Below, in pieces: positions 34,031 to 43,904 of a stretch of DNA of 64,000 nt. A model generated the notes under the pieces. It made no database searches and was not told the DNA's origin. It saw only the letters and a program-made list of their open reading frames with translations. The stretch is from Annona cherimola. Lineage: Eukaryota > Streptophyta > Magnoliopsida > Magnoliales > Annonaceae. The stretch spans positions 3,995,579 to 4,059,578 of the forward strand of contig CM059975.1 of the NCBI GenBank assembly GCA_030490835.1, given 5' to 3'. Made by a program: the position numbers and the translations under genes. Numbering within the stretch: position 1 is the first letter of the stretch; every line of letters starts with the position of its first letter.

Positions 34031-35204
34031 ATAGGTGACCGATGTAAAATGATCGAACCCCATTAAGGAATAACACATTGGCAGCTGATCCACGGATATC
34101 CTTTAAAAATTTTAAGAACATTTATGGGATTTTCTTACTAAAAAACATTAAAAATCTTTTGATGGATGCACATTCATATAAAAAAAAATTTCAAACTCTC
34201 AAAGTCTAGAACGGAGATTTTCTGTATTTTGATTGAATTAATGACATTAATAGATCATTGCAAGCTCCCATAACCATTCGTATTGAGATTTGTTTACATC
34301 ATCATCGTGAAATTAATACCCTTTTTAATATTGAACTTTGGTAATTAATTTAATCTGTTAAGTCCTTATAATAAATATGGGTAATTATATCACCTAGCAT
34401 AGTATCAATTTTAGGTGGAATGATCGAACATATGATACGGGTCGGTCCATGCCTACGGATTTGATGTTTAGTTTGCAATTGTATAAAATAATGAATTTAG
34501 TTGGTATCATCATTTTAAGAGAATCTCTTATATGCTACCATGCCAAACCTTGATATATTTGCAGCTAAACATCATTCGTTGTATGTAACACTACACACAT
34601 CAATTTTTTAAAAGTAGTTGCATTTTGTCCTATGTAAATGCTATAGTAAATTTCGCTTGATATAGCTAATTTTTTTACTATTTGGTACAATTAATTATTT
34701 AGCTATAAAAAAATAATTACTTTTAAGTTGTGGTATTTGGTTAAGGGTTGCGCTTTATTTAACTTAGTTACACAGAAGTAGACACATGTAACACCTTCAA
34801 ATGGTTAGATGGTTTAGATGTTAAAAAAATTCTTTAAAATTGATATTTTAGCATTAAATTATTTTATTACGTTAATTTTACACATTTATAAATGAGACTC
34901 ATACACAGTAAAACTAAACAAATAAAAGAATTTTCAAGATAATATAAATGATGTTCAATATAATGGATGAAGTAGATTTTTCATCAACCATCAAAATTTT
35001 AAATATAAAGGGAGTTATATAGAAAAAGGGTTTCATAAAATCAGAAACATTGGCTAAATATAATCTCTTCTATATTAAATGCAATTAGAAGTATATTGAA
35101 AATTACCATCAGTAACCATCAAAATGTTTGAATTGGTTTGGGTTTTTGAAAATCGATGAACTTGTCATAACAGTTTTGTTAATTTTCAAAAATTTTAAAA
35201 AAGC
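34031..35204. other. AT-rich intergenic DNA, no gene seen
   Basis: Low-complexity sequence. 34780-35060 resembles sequence near 11850-12290 and 24480-24790 (for example ATTTTAAATTATTTAGATG-like and GTTTACATAATAATATA-like blocks), suggesting a shared, very decayed repeat. Confidence 0.4.
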
Positions 35205-35525
35205 CACTTGAGCTCGCTTGGTCACAATAGTAGGAAAAAGAGTCTGTGTTATTCGTGTGCATGGATTCGATTCTCACATCCCAAGATTTTGATCGATATT
35301 CAGACAGGAGCATCAGGTCTCCCTTAAAAATAATGATAGGATCCTCGCATCCCAAGGTTTTGATCGATATTCAGACAGGAGCATCAAGTCTCTCTTAAAA
35401 ATAATGATAGGATGTTGAAAGCAGTTAGCCTACTTCCAGCTAGATAGAGCTTATAGTGTCCAGAGTATATGTGTTTGAGATGTAATTTCAGATGTTACAG
35501 TATACAACACCAATAAAAAATAACC
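35205..35525 (+). mobile_element. tRNA-derived SINE with internal tandem duplication
   Basis: A-box-like TGAGCTCGCTTGGTCAC at about 35210 and B-box-like GGATTCGATTCTC at about 35264. The 3' end reads GAGATGTAATTTCAGATGTT, then ACAACACCAATAAAAAA, matching the 3' end of the SINEs at 6808 and 16295. A block of about 72 bp (CATCCCAAGATTTTGATCGA and following) is present twice in tandem at about 35277-35410. No clean target duplication was found. Confidence 0.7.
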
Positions 35526-37207
35526 ATTAAAGTTTTTTGCTGTGATCAATATAGGATTTAGGTGCATTTAATCAAATGTAACCAAATCTTTAGATGCATT
35601 TGATTAAACATAGCCAAATTAAAATTTTAGTTGCAAAAAATTAGTCACACATACTACATTTTCTTATAGCGAAACTACGCAACTAATTTGTTTGCTGCAT
35701 TTACTTATTTGCGGCCAAGTGACATTTAATTGCTGCATTTCAAAAAAATAGGGAAAAATATAATTTTCGTTTATATGCTAAGGTAGTTGCGCGACTTGTT
35801 CTCCCAGAAAGCGACGTCCCTGTCCGTTTCAGGCATCAAGTAAAGAATACGTGCAATATCAAGCTGACGGGAGATCGTCAAAATGTTGTCCGAATAATCA
35901 CAAGCATGACATCTAACGGTGAAGAACAGGCAATTGTATAAGTGGGCAAATTACACTTACGCCCCTAAACTTTCTTTAATCGTGTATTTAATTAATCTAC
36001 TCCTTTAAAATTTCAAATACCAAGTCTACTTTTTAAACTGCGCTCATGCCCCTAAATTTTGTTTATATTACGTAGTCCCTGTAGCAATCAAATGATTTTG
36101 ATTTGTTGATTTATCTGTAGTTGCTAGTAATTTACTTGATGTCCAATTGAGATGGTCTTTCGAGATATCAACTAAATAAATAATCATAATAAATCAATGA
36201 TTGATCTGTATTTCATATAACAAAACTAAGCCATTAACTAACAATATGATATTGATTTTCATTCTTTAAATACCGTTGAATTCACTAAAATTTTTTATCT
36301 TTTGAAATTATTTTTACAACAAAAAATATACATATATAATTGAATGTTTAGTTGTTCTTAATTGGTATTGACAAACATATTTGCTATTAATAACTATTTA
36401 AAAGGAAATATTCAGTTGTCTCTACAAATGCAATCAATATTTTTTTTTGAAGGGTCCCCCTTCCATGTAATCACCTACATAGAAGGGGCCTTTTCAACTA
36501 TCTTTATCTACTAAATTTTAATTTTTGCGACAAGATTTATGATTGCCAAAGATAAAAAATTTTGGATTGGAAAGTAAAATTCTTAGGAATGATATAATTT
36601 GCATGCACGCATCCATACACACACTGATAGGCATGGTGCGAAAGAATGGTTTATTGGGATCACGGGTGCGTGCTGTAGATTAGCATGGGGAGAGATACGG
36701 TTGGATGGATTCTACGGGGGCAAGCAGCCCGCTCACTCCGAGGCAAGCCATTAAATGGCAGCCAAAGATTTGTATAAAACATAACAATAAACGGGAATTA
36801 GAATTCAAAAGATTTTGTGCAAATTAATAAGAAGAGTGATTTTATTAGCCTGAGCTGAACAAATTGTTCCGGCCTCGTGAGAAAATCATATCATAAACTT
36901 GGTTAAAGATAAAATTATGTTCCCTGCGGCTTTGGAAATAAATGCTTAATTAATTTCCCAGCAAAATTTTAAAGCATCTAATTCTTTAACCGAGTCCGAA
37001 AAGTACATCACAGAAATATTTTGCATTGTGTTCCACATTCTGATTTTACATCTCTAACGAGAAAACCCTTGATTAAAAGAGCTGAATACAATGGTCCATA
37101 AAAAAAAATGCTTAATAATAATGAAGTGCGTAGAAGATCCTTCTACGTCTTTACAAGTGCACGAAAAATCGTGTCTAACAAAAATATAAAGATAAATGAG
37201 TACACTT
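35526..37207. other. intergenic DNA, no gene seen
   Basis: 35770-35950 and 36600-36750 are less AT-rich but have no supported frame. An inverted pair GGGTCCCCCTTCCATGT/ACATAGAAGGGGCC lies near 36450-36495. Confidence 0.4.
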
Positions 37208-37444
37208 CGCCCCGCGCCGTGACTCAAATATGAGGTACATGACGCCACGCGCCATGACTTAAATGTGAGGTACATGACGCCACACGCCATGACTTAAATA
37301 TGAGGTACATGACGCCACGCGCCATGACTTAAATGTGAGGTACACGACGCCACGCGCCATGACTTAAATGTGAGGTACACGACGCCACGCGCCATGACTT
37401 GAATATGAGGTACACGACGCCACGCGCCATGACATAAATATGAG
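37208..37444. repeat. 35-bp tandem repeat, about 6.8 copies
   Basis: Exact 35-bp period starting at 37208 (CGCCACGCGCCATGACTTAA, then an AT(G/A)TGAGGTACA(T/C)GA part). Adjacent units differ at one to three bases. The minus strand stays open in several frames only because 35 is not a multiple of three and the unit lacks stops. Confidence 0.95.
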
Positions 37445-37519
37445 TTTACGCTTAGCCCGTCGACCAGCGATGACTCGGTTTGGGAACTAGTGAGGGGCCC
37501 GTCGGCTACACTAGTGACC

Positions 37520-37638
37520 TTACACAGCAAACTAAGTGCGCTCTTAGCTTCTGGATTTACACAGCAGACCAGCGTGTCCCGCTTTCAGCTTCTGTATTTA
37601 TACAAGAAACCAGCGTCTCCCGCATTCAGCCTCTGGAT
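37520..37638. repeat. 37-41-bp imperfect tandem repeat, three copies
   Basis: Units start TTACACAGCA, TTACACAGCAGACC and TTATACAAGAAACC at 37520, 37557 and 37598. Each ends in a variant of TCAGCTTCTGGAT. Confidence 0.8.
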
Positions 37639-37721
37639 TGAACAATTGGGTGGTTTTACCAAGAAATGGATTCAACCGGATTTTAAAAGTATGTTTGGGT
37701 CATTTTTGACCAATTAAAAAG

Positions 37722-38155
37722 GTTTGGGCCCAACTGGGCTTGTTGACAAGAGTTTGGGCCATCTTGGGCTTTTTGGAGAGTTTTGGGGCATCATGGGTTT
37801 TTTTGAAAAGTTTTGAGCCATCTTGGGCTTTTTGGAGAGTTTTGAGCCATCTTGGGCTTTTTGTAGAGTTTTGAGCCATCTTGGCTTTTTGGAGGGTTTT
37901 GGGTCATCTTGGGCTTTTTGGAGAGTTTTGGGCCATCTTGGGCTTTTTGAAAAGTTTTGAGCCATCTTTGGCTTTTTGGAGGGTTTTGGGCCATCTTGGG
38001 CTTTTTTGAGAGTTTTGGGCCATCATGGGCTTTTTGGAGATTTTTGTGCCATCATGGGCTTTTTGAAAAGTTTTGGGCCATCATGGGCTTTTTGAAGATT
38101 TTTGGGCCATCATGGGCTTTTTGAAAAGTTTTGAGCCATCTTTGGCTTTGTGTAT
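37722..38155. repeat. 29-bp tandem repeat, about 15 copies
   Basis: Unit GTTTTGGGCCATCTTGGGCT plus TTTTGGAGA, with substitutions and one-base length changes. The lysine- and proline-rich minus-strand frames over it are products of the repeat, not a gene. Confidence 0.95.
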
Positions 38156-38204
38156 TTTGATATATTTTTATAGGAAATACACATACATTTATTTTTATTT
38201 TTTT

Positions 38205-39215
38205 TTAAAGGAGAAAATATACTTAATCCGTGTGTCAATTCAACCCGCCAGTCGGGGAGTATCCACGTTAGGAAAAGTAGTTTTTGAAAATAATATATAT
38301 GTATATATTTATATATTTATATATATATATAATATACATATATATTTTTATTCTATTTTCAAAAGGGGAAAATATACTTAACCCGTGTGTCAATTCAACC
38401 CGCCATTCGGGGAGTATCCACGTTTGGGAAAAGTAGTTTTCGAAAATAATATATAAGTATATATTTATTTATATATATAATATACACATATATATTTAAA
38501 GGAGAAAATATACTTAACCCGTGTGTCAATTCAACCCGCCAGTCGGGGAGTATCCACGTTTGGGAAAAGTAGTTTTCGAAAATAATATATAAGTATATAT
38601 TTATTTATATATATAATATACACATATATATTTAAAGGAGAAAATATACTTAACCCGTGTGTCAATTCAACCCGCCAGTCGGGGAGTATCCACGTTAGGA
38701 AAAGTAGTTTTTGAAAATAATATATATATGTATATATATATATTTATATATATATAATATAACACATATATATTTTTATTTTATTTTTAAGAGAGAAAAT
38801 ATACTTAACCCGTGTGTCAATTCAACCCGCCAGTCGGGGAGTATCCACGTTGGGAAAAGTAGTTTTTGAAAATAATATATATATGTATATATATATATAT
38901 TTATATATATATATAATATAACACATATATTTTTATTTTATTTTTAAAAGAGAAAATATACTTAACCCGTGTGTCAATTCAACCCGCCAGTCGGGGAGTA
39001 TCCACGTTGGGAAAAGTAGTTTTTTGAAAATAATATATATATATATATATATCTATATATATAATATAACACATATATTTTTATTTTATTTTTAAGAGAG
39101 AAAATATACTTAACCCGTGTGTCAATTCAACCCGCCAGTCGGGGAGTATCCACGTTGGGAAAAGTAGTTTTTGAAAATAATATATATATATATATTTATA
39201 TATATATAAGAAAGA
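38205..39215. repeat. 136-157-bp tandem repeat, seven copies
   Basis: A conserved core of about 70 bp (GAGAAAATATACTTAACCCG then GTGTGTCAATTCAACCCGCC then GTCGGGGAGTATCCACGTT) recurs with ACTTAA(C/T)CCG at 38221, 38376, 38512, 38648, 38803, 38960 and 39108. Between cores are AT-rich spacers with expandable (TA)n, which explain the unequal spacing. The core is far better conserved than the spacers. Confidence 0.95.
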
Positions 39216-39397
39216 GTTAAAAAAAATAAAAATAAAAATAAAAATGGAGAACTCACGTTCTCTCTTCAGCGCGGGAGAGCTCTCTGGAAAAGAAAGAGAA
39301 AAGAAAACTATACGGAGGATCCGTTCTCTTTTCAGCGCAGGAGAGCTCTCCTTCTCCTGTTCTCCTTGTTGTTTTGAATGAAGGGCCGAATGCGGGT
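39216..39397 (-). other. transcribed-leader-like segment downstream of a minus-strand TATA
   Basis: Two imperfect copies of a motif like TTCTCT(C/T)TTCAGCGC(G/A)GGAG at about 39260 and 39328. On the minus strand the region just after the TATA box reads CATTCAAAACAACAAGGAGA, typical of a plant 5' leader. It may be the R/U5 part of an LTR on the minus strand; no LTR ends or second LTR were found. Confidence 0.35.
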
Positions 39398-39407
39398 ATT
39401 TATAGGT
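39398..39407 (-). promoter_or_regulatory. minus-strand TATA box
   Basis: The minus strand reads CCTATAAATA, followed by a CA-rich leader. Upstream on the same strand lies the 16-bp repeat array. Transcription would run left, into the 150-bp repeats and away from the gene fragments. Confidence 0.55.
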
Positions 39408-39452
39408 TTTCTGCCGGCTCGAGATGGGTTCTGCGGCTGTGGATGCAAGCTC

Positions 39453-39606
39453 ACGCGGAATCGTCTTCCCGCGGAACTGCCTTCCCTCGGAACCGTCTTC
39501 GCGCGGAACCGCCCTCACGCGGAACCGTCTTCGCGCGGAACCGCCCTCACGCGGAACCGACTTCGCGCGGAACCGCCTTCGCGCGGAACCGTCTTTCCGC
39601 GGAACA
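39453..39606. repeat. 16-bp GC-rich tandem repeat, about nine copies
   Basis: Unit CGCGGAACCG(T/C)C(T/C)TCG with alternating variants, directly upstream of the minus-strand TATA box. The position suggests promoter-proximal enhancer-like repeats. Arginine-rich open frames over it on both strands are artefacts of repetition. Confidence 0.9.
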
Positions 39607-39726
39607 CATTGGCATGCTGCACATAGCTTCGGAGCGCATTCGTGAGTGATAAGCTGGAATATAGCGGCCGCCACCCCGTCAGCAGCTCAAGTATTGGAGA
39701 GCAAGTCCTGCTGCTAACGTGCGCAC

Positions 39727-39891
39727 CAGCTTCAACACCTCAGCAAGGAGGTGTTCGAGGACGGCAGCAAGATAAACGGGCGCTCCAGCGCCAACGCGCT
39801 CGACATACTTGCCAGCTTTCAAGAAGTGAGCAATCCGGCCTACGGGGAACTGCAGGTCGGCCTTGCTGCTCCTGGATATGGCCTTCTTTGA
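39727..39891 (-). pseudogene. histone H2A fragment
   Basis: On the minus strand from 39891: [20 protein letters not shown], then [20 protein letters not shown] and [13 protein letters not shown]. This is the N-terminal half of the H2A histone fold (helix 1 to early helix 2) with substitutions such as EYLAAEVLEL to [10 protein letters not shown]. Sequence beyond LKL no longer matches H2A, so it is broken at both ends. It is the leftmost of the minus-strand gene fragments in this block. Confidence 0.9.
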
Positions 39892-40104
39892 AGATTCCGA
39901 TCCCAGAGTCTTCCCTCTCTCCTCTATTTTTCCGCCGTTGCTGCTTTTCTGCCCCGGCGGTCTGAGAAGCTCTGCTGAACATCACCGGCCGCCGCCCCCG
40001 TCAGCATCGCGTCAATCACGACGTCGTAGTCCGGCACGGGGTGGGCGACGAGGATGAGGCTGTCATCTCCGCTGCCGCCGACGTCGGCATCATCGTCGTC
40101 GTTA

Positions 40105-40245
40105 TCCTCGTCCTCGAGCCACTGCTCCATGGACGTGTACTCCACCTTATGTCGGAGCTTCCAGTCGAGTGCCTGGCACGCTCGGGAGCAATAGTTCACG
40201 GCGCTGCAGACAGAGCACCAGCGGAACTCGTGCCGCCGAGTCTCC
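40105..40245 (-). pseudogene. MYND-finger F-box protein fragment
   Basis: Minus strand: RRHEFRWCSVCSAVNYCSRA, then CQALDWKLRHKVEYTSMEQW. The C-x2-C...YC-x3-C spacing and DWKLRHK are typical of the MYND zinc finger in plant F-box/MYND proteins such as At1g67340-like proteins. Neither the F-box nor the tetratricopeptide-like middle is present. An acidic stretch follows and merges into sequence I cannot assign. Confidence 0.8.
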
Positions 40246-40295
40246 TACCGCCCACAGAGCGCGTGGGAGCAGAGCCTCAGGCCTTCACGGCCCAG

Positions 40296-40435
40296 CATGA
40301 TCGTCACGTCCACCATCGCTTTCTTCCGGTGAATCCCGGCGGCCCTGAACACCTTGGGGCTGTAGTACACCACGGCATCATTTCCCGATGCCTGCATACA
40401 GAAGTTCAGACCAACCGCAACGGCGAGCATCCGAT
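40296..40435 (-). pseudogene. polyol/monosaccharide transporter fragment
   Basis: Minus strand: VGLNFCMQASGNDAVVYYSP, then KVFRAAGIHRKKAMVDVTIM. This matches the seventh-helix region of plant polyol transporters (PLT group of the MFS sugar porters), where (F/C)MQASGNDAVVYYSPxVFRAAGI is highly typical. Only about 45 residues of roughly 500 are present; both ends pass into unrelated sequence. Confidence 0.88.
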
Positions 40436-40439
40436 CCGA

Positions 40440-40745
40440 TCTTCTTCAAGCCAATCCTCTTTTGAATCGCTCTGGATAGCTTGTGCTATATTTAAAGAAA
40501 TCCTGTCAGTGAGAGCTTCAGTAGGTCCAGCATCATAGCAAGCAAGTTTAGAAAGAAGCCATAACGAGTCCCGTGCTTCCTTCCGAGTTCCTTAGTGAGC
40601 GGCACGCCAAGCTCCGCCATGCATGCCTGTATTATCTTTTCCGGCAGCCTTTCGTCGTCGGATCGCAGCAGCTGCCCGTCCAGCACCGGCAGATGTTGCA
40701 GCTTGCCGCCGCAGCAGCAGATCGTCGCGTCCAGCGCTGGCCCCA
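40440..40745 (-). pseudogene. unassigned gene fragments between transporter and EXO70 pieces
   Basis: GC-richer than the flanks, with minus-strand segments that look coding: ACMAELGVPLTKELGRKHGT in one frame and ALTDRISLNIAQAIQSDSKE followed by DWLEEDRIG in another. I do not recognise either. By context they are probably further captured exons. Confidence 0.4.
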
Positions 40746-40749
40746 GTCC

Positions 40750-40925
40750 CACACCTTCTGCACGGTGTAGCGGTTGCTGTTCATGAGGAAGACGACGCTC
40801 AGCCCCGGATCCCGGTACATCTTCGACTTGGCTTCCGACTACTCTCCAAAAGCTCCATGATCCATGTCATCTGAATCGACAGCGACGTCGACGCTGTCGG
40901 CGATCGGCTGTCCTCCATGGTCGCG
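40750..40925 (-). pseudogene. EXO70 exocyst subunit fragment
   Basis: Minus strand: SPTASTSLSIQMTWIMELLE, then, after a frame slip, KMYRDPGLSVVFLMNSNRYT and VQKV. The order WIMELL, KxYRDPxL, FLMNNxxYxVQKV is the familiar C-terminal block of plant EXO70 proteins, which tether secretory vesicles. One frameshift and truncation at both ends make it non-functional. Confidence 0.75.
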
Positions 40926-41024
40926 CCGCCGTTCTCCTCCAGTTCGCGATCGGACTCTCGGCCGGTTCTTTGATGGCAGCTGAATCGGCTGGCAGGTTGT
41001 GGGAGTCATCATTTATGGAAACCG

Positions 41025-41290
41025 ACGGCTTCGGTAGCTCCGTGAGGATCTGGACGACCTCCCTCATCGTGGGGTGCTCGACGCTCTGTTCCTCGACGCA
41101 AAGCATCGCAAGATAGAAAACGTGCAGGACTTCATGCAGGGGCACAGAAGGGACCCTTGGATCAAGGATCTTCAGAACGCCCTCCTTGTTAGAATCCGTC
41201 ATCTTCTGGACCCATTGAACAATGTCCACGCCATCACCGAATTCCCCCACAGGCTTTCGCCCGCTCACCAGAAGCTCCACCATCTTTCCT
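41025..41290 (-). pseudogene. BAM/CLV1-type LRR receptor kinase, C-terminal kinase fragment
   Basis: Minus strand: LVSGRKPVGEFGDGVDIVQW, then VLDP-like ILDPRVPSVPLHEVLHVFYL and AMLCVEEQSVEHPTMREVVQ, ILTELPKP. This is subdomains X-XI of the kinase of the BAM1-3/CLV1 group; ERPTMREVVQ has become EHPTMREVVQ. The catalytic and activation segments and the LRRs are absent. After ELPKP the sequence diverges from the family. Confidence 0.9.
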
Positions 41291-41363
41291 GCCCAGGGCA
41301 CGCCACCAATGGATCAGTTTGATTCCTTCTGCAACACCGTCAAGGACGTCATCTCCCCGCTCG

Positions 41364-41909
41364 AAGCTTATCATTCTCCTGCCTGAGAATAGAATTCTCA
41401 TGCCGCTCAAGTTGAGTCTTCATCTGGGTGCGGCGATTCTGGAACCAGAACTTGACTTGCCGACTCTCCAAGCAAAGCCTCCTACTCAATTCCAACCTTT
41501 GTTTCTCGTCAGGATGTGGGCATTCCTTGAACAGAGCTTCAAGCTCTTGAATTTGCTGAGGTGTGTGGCGGTGGTACCGCTTCTTCCTCGGAGGATTATC
41601 GGCATCCTGGTCGTCGCCAGATGCGCCGTCCATGTTATCGCTTCCAGATCTGCTCTCGTACTCTTCTTCCTTGTTTCGAGTGGCGGGCAGCTCGAACTCA
41701 CCTGCCACAGCGCGATTCATCTCGCCTTGTCCGTCGGTATTTGTCTGAAGAGCCAGAGAAAGGCCTGGAGAGTTGAACATGGACTTGGCGAGAGCGGGGG
41801 CAACAAGGCGCGGTTGCACGATCGTTCCCGCCGGCATGCTGCTGAAAGGCAGATCGGCGACGACCCTTGCACCAGAACTGTTGTCTAGGAACCCTCCAAA
41901 ACTCATCAA
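41364..41909 (-). pseudogene. HD-Zip class IV fragment (ANL2/ROC-like)
   Basis: The longest fragment: an uninterrupted minus-strand frame of about 180 codons, starting [20 protein letters not shown], through [20 protein letters not shown] and the acidic [10 protein letters not shown], into the homeodomain ([20 protein letters not shown] ... [13 protein letters not shown]) and the start of the leucine zipper ([17 protein letters not shown]). The frame then reaches a stop at 41349, so the START domain is lost. Full-length relatives have about 700-800 residues. The N-terminal part is well conserved. An isolated homeodomain-zipper protein is conceivable, but the context makes a captured fragment much more likely. 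Confidence 0.88.
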
Positions 41910-41939
41910 AAATTCCTCTTCTTAGTTTCTGTCTATGCA

Positions 41940-42110
41940 GTGTATTCCTTCGCTTCCACCGAGTCGGGCACGTTGGCGTTCCAGCGGCTGTCGATGTCGC
42001 GCTTCAGCCGCTCGTTGCACAAGGTCTCATCCAGGCCGGTCATCGACGTCGTCGTCTGCTGCTCCTCCTTCTCCTTTTTTGCGGAGATCAGCGGTTTTGC
42101 TGCTGCTGCC
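41940..42110 (-). pseudogene. unassigned coding-like fragment at the block's right edge
   Basis: Minus strand reads KPLISAKKEKEEQQTTSMTG, then LDETLCNERLKRDIDSRWNA and NVPDSVEAKEYTA before a stop at about 41936. It appears coding by composition, but I cannot name the family. GC content falls sharply at about 42110, where a foldback MITE begins. Confidence 0.45.
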
Positions 42111-42119
42111 CCTTTTTTT

Positions 42120-42487
42120 TTTTATCATGGTGAAAAATATATCTTCTTCACAAATGTCTCGCTTAACCCATCTCGAAAAACTCATTTATAATTTTTTTTG
42201 TTTTTCTTCATACATTTATTTATCTACGTATATTTAACATATAGACCAAGTTTTTTTTATTTTTGGATATGTGCATATATTTTTTTGAGATTTTTAAAAA
42301 TAAAGGTATTTTAAAAATATCTAAAAATATATATATACATATCCAAAAATAGTAAAACTTGGTTATATATTAAATACACTTAAATAAATAAGTGTATAAA
42401 AAAAAGTAAAAAATGTTATAAATAAATTTTTTAAAATGAGCTAAGCAAGACATTTATTTAGCCGTTTAGCCCGAGCTAACAGGATCA
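42120..42487. mobile_element. foldback MITE (AACAGGATCATTCCTC end)
   Basis: The right end GCTAACAGGATCATTCCTC is shared with 49950, and its complement opens the copy at 49970. Interior palindrome with ATATAGACCAAGTTTTTTTT against AGTAAAACTTGGTTATATAT. The left end lies at the edge of the gene-fragment block and may have replaced its terminus. Confidence 0.65.
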
Positions 42488-43441
42488 TTCCTCAATTAAT
42501 AGTAGTCCACATTGTGATCTCGATGTTAGGCCAGTGGTTTTGCATCAAGCTCGCATGCCCTAGAATTTGAACCCTATGTTCGCCATTGCGTTGCCTCCAT
42601 AATAATAATTGCCGCATTAAAATATGTAAACATAAAAATAAAAAGATGAGAATGGATGAAAAAATTTTAAAAAGAGAAAAAATAATATGATGTATTATAT
42701 GTGATAAGGATAACAAGTTAACCTAAAGGGAATAAAATTAAAATACAATGGATAATTTACAAAAATATAAATATATTAGTAGAAAAAGTCTAATAAATAA
42801 TTAAAATGTGAAATTATTTTAAAGGGTATATAATAAGAATAAATTTTAAAAACTTGTACAGGTTACCGACCGAACCGGCCGTTAGATGTTATATTTGAAA
42901 ATCCAAATGAGACCGATTCAAAGTATTCGGAATAATGGGAAAGCCAAAATGCCCAGACAAAAAAAAAAAAGGTAAATTTCAGAAGGCAGGCGTTGTCGCA
43001 AGTGCATTTCATTAATAGTAATTTTTAATAATAGCTTGGTCGGTTGTTTATTATTATTTATTTTTTAATTAATATTCACCCATTTATTGTAACTTTATTT
43101 ACATGGTTGACCATTGATGTCATTGTCGTCATTTTAGTTTGTTCATATCTAGAATTATATGGTTCCCAAATGAGGATGAAATAGAATCTCTTTTTTTTAA
43201 AAAAAGAAATTTCATTTTTAAAAATAATAATCTATTTTTTTATTTTCAGTACACATTTTTTAGTCCCTAGCAAACATTATTTTCATTTTCAATATATAAT
43301 TGCACTTTTTCTTTTTATATTTTTATTTCATCATCATCCTATCCAAGCTCTAAGAGAACGTGTCTGCATGTGATATCAAATTTTCTTTTTCAACTTTCAC
43401 ATGAATTTGCATGAGTTGCCAATTCAAATAATTTTTATTAA
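42488..43441. other. AT-rich intergenic DNA
   Basis: Near 42545-42580 the minus strand has a B-box-like GGGTTCAAATTCTAGGG, so a decayed tRNA-related SINE is possible, but no A-box or tail is convincing. No gene. Confidence 0.4.
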
Positions 43442-43718
43442 GAGCCTGTTTGATAATTTGAAGAAAATGTCAAATTAAAACTTGTTACTCTTGATAACTA
43501 CCATATTTTATAATTATTCATTCATATATTCTTATATAATTACTGTATTTTTTAATCATATATAAACAACTACCCATTAAATTAACCTATCTATTTTAAC
43601 TTTATTTTCTTTACACCTCATCATTATCTCTATTATGTCAATCATTTTCTACTAATTTAACAATTTTTATGATAAAAACTTTTTGTTTAAAGGTTTTTAT
43701 CATTTCCCAAATATACCC
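43442..43718. mobile_element. Tourist-like MITE with TAA duplication
   Basis: Ends GAGCCTGTTTGATAATTTG and CCCAAATATACCC, flanked by TAA (43439-43441 and 43719-43721). Interior matches the family (AACTACCCATTAAATTAACC-like, TATCTATTTTAACTTTATTT). Confidence 0.75.
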
Positions 43719-43904
43719 TAAATGATTTACTACACTGGTGATTAATGGGAAATAGTAAAAAAATATTTTTATTTATTTTTATAGACATGTCTCTCATTTA
43801 AATCTTTTTCGTGAAATTCGGTAATCGTATATGTTTTTTAAAATTTTAGAAATCAATAAAACGAATATTGGTATTCATGTTATATTGTCTCAGCGTCCCA
43901 GACT

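Noticed and set aside
37208..37444. CRISPR-like array
   Set aside because: The 35-bp units are directly adjacent with no spacers, and the window is a plant nuclear sequence.
37714..37994. Lysine/proline-rich repeat protein on the minus strand
   Set aside because: All minus-strand frames are open because the 29-bp unit lacks stops; there is no start context or conserved neighbour sequence.
39081..39674. 197-codon minus-strand open frame
   Set aside because: It spans the 16-bp and 150-bp tandem repeats and a leader-like segment. The arginine-rich translation follows from repeat composition and resembles no protein.
42545..42600. tRNA gene or intact SINE
   Set aside because: Only a B-box-like string is visible; no A-box, cloverleaf, tail or target duplication could be found.
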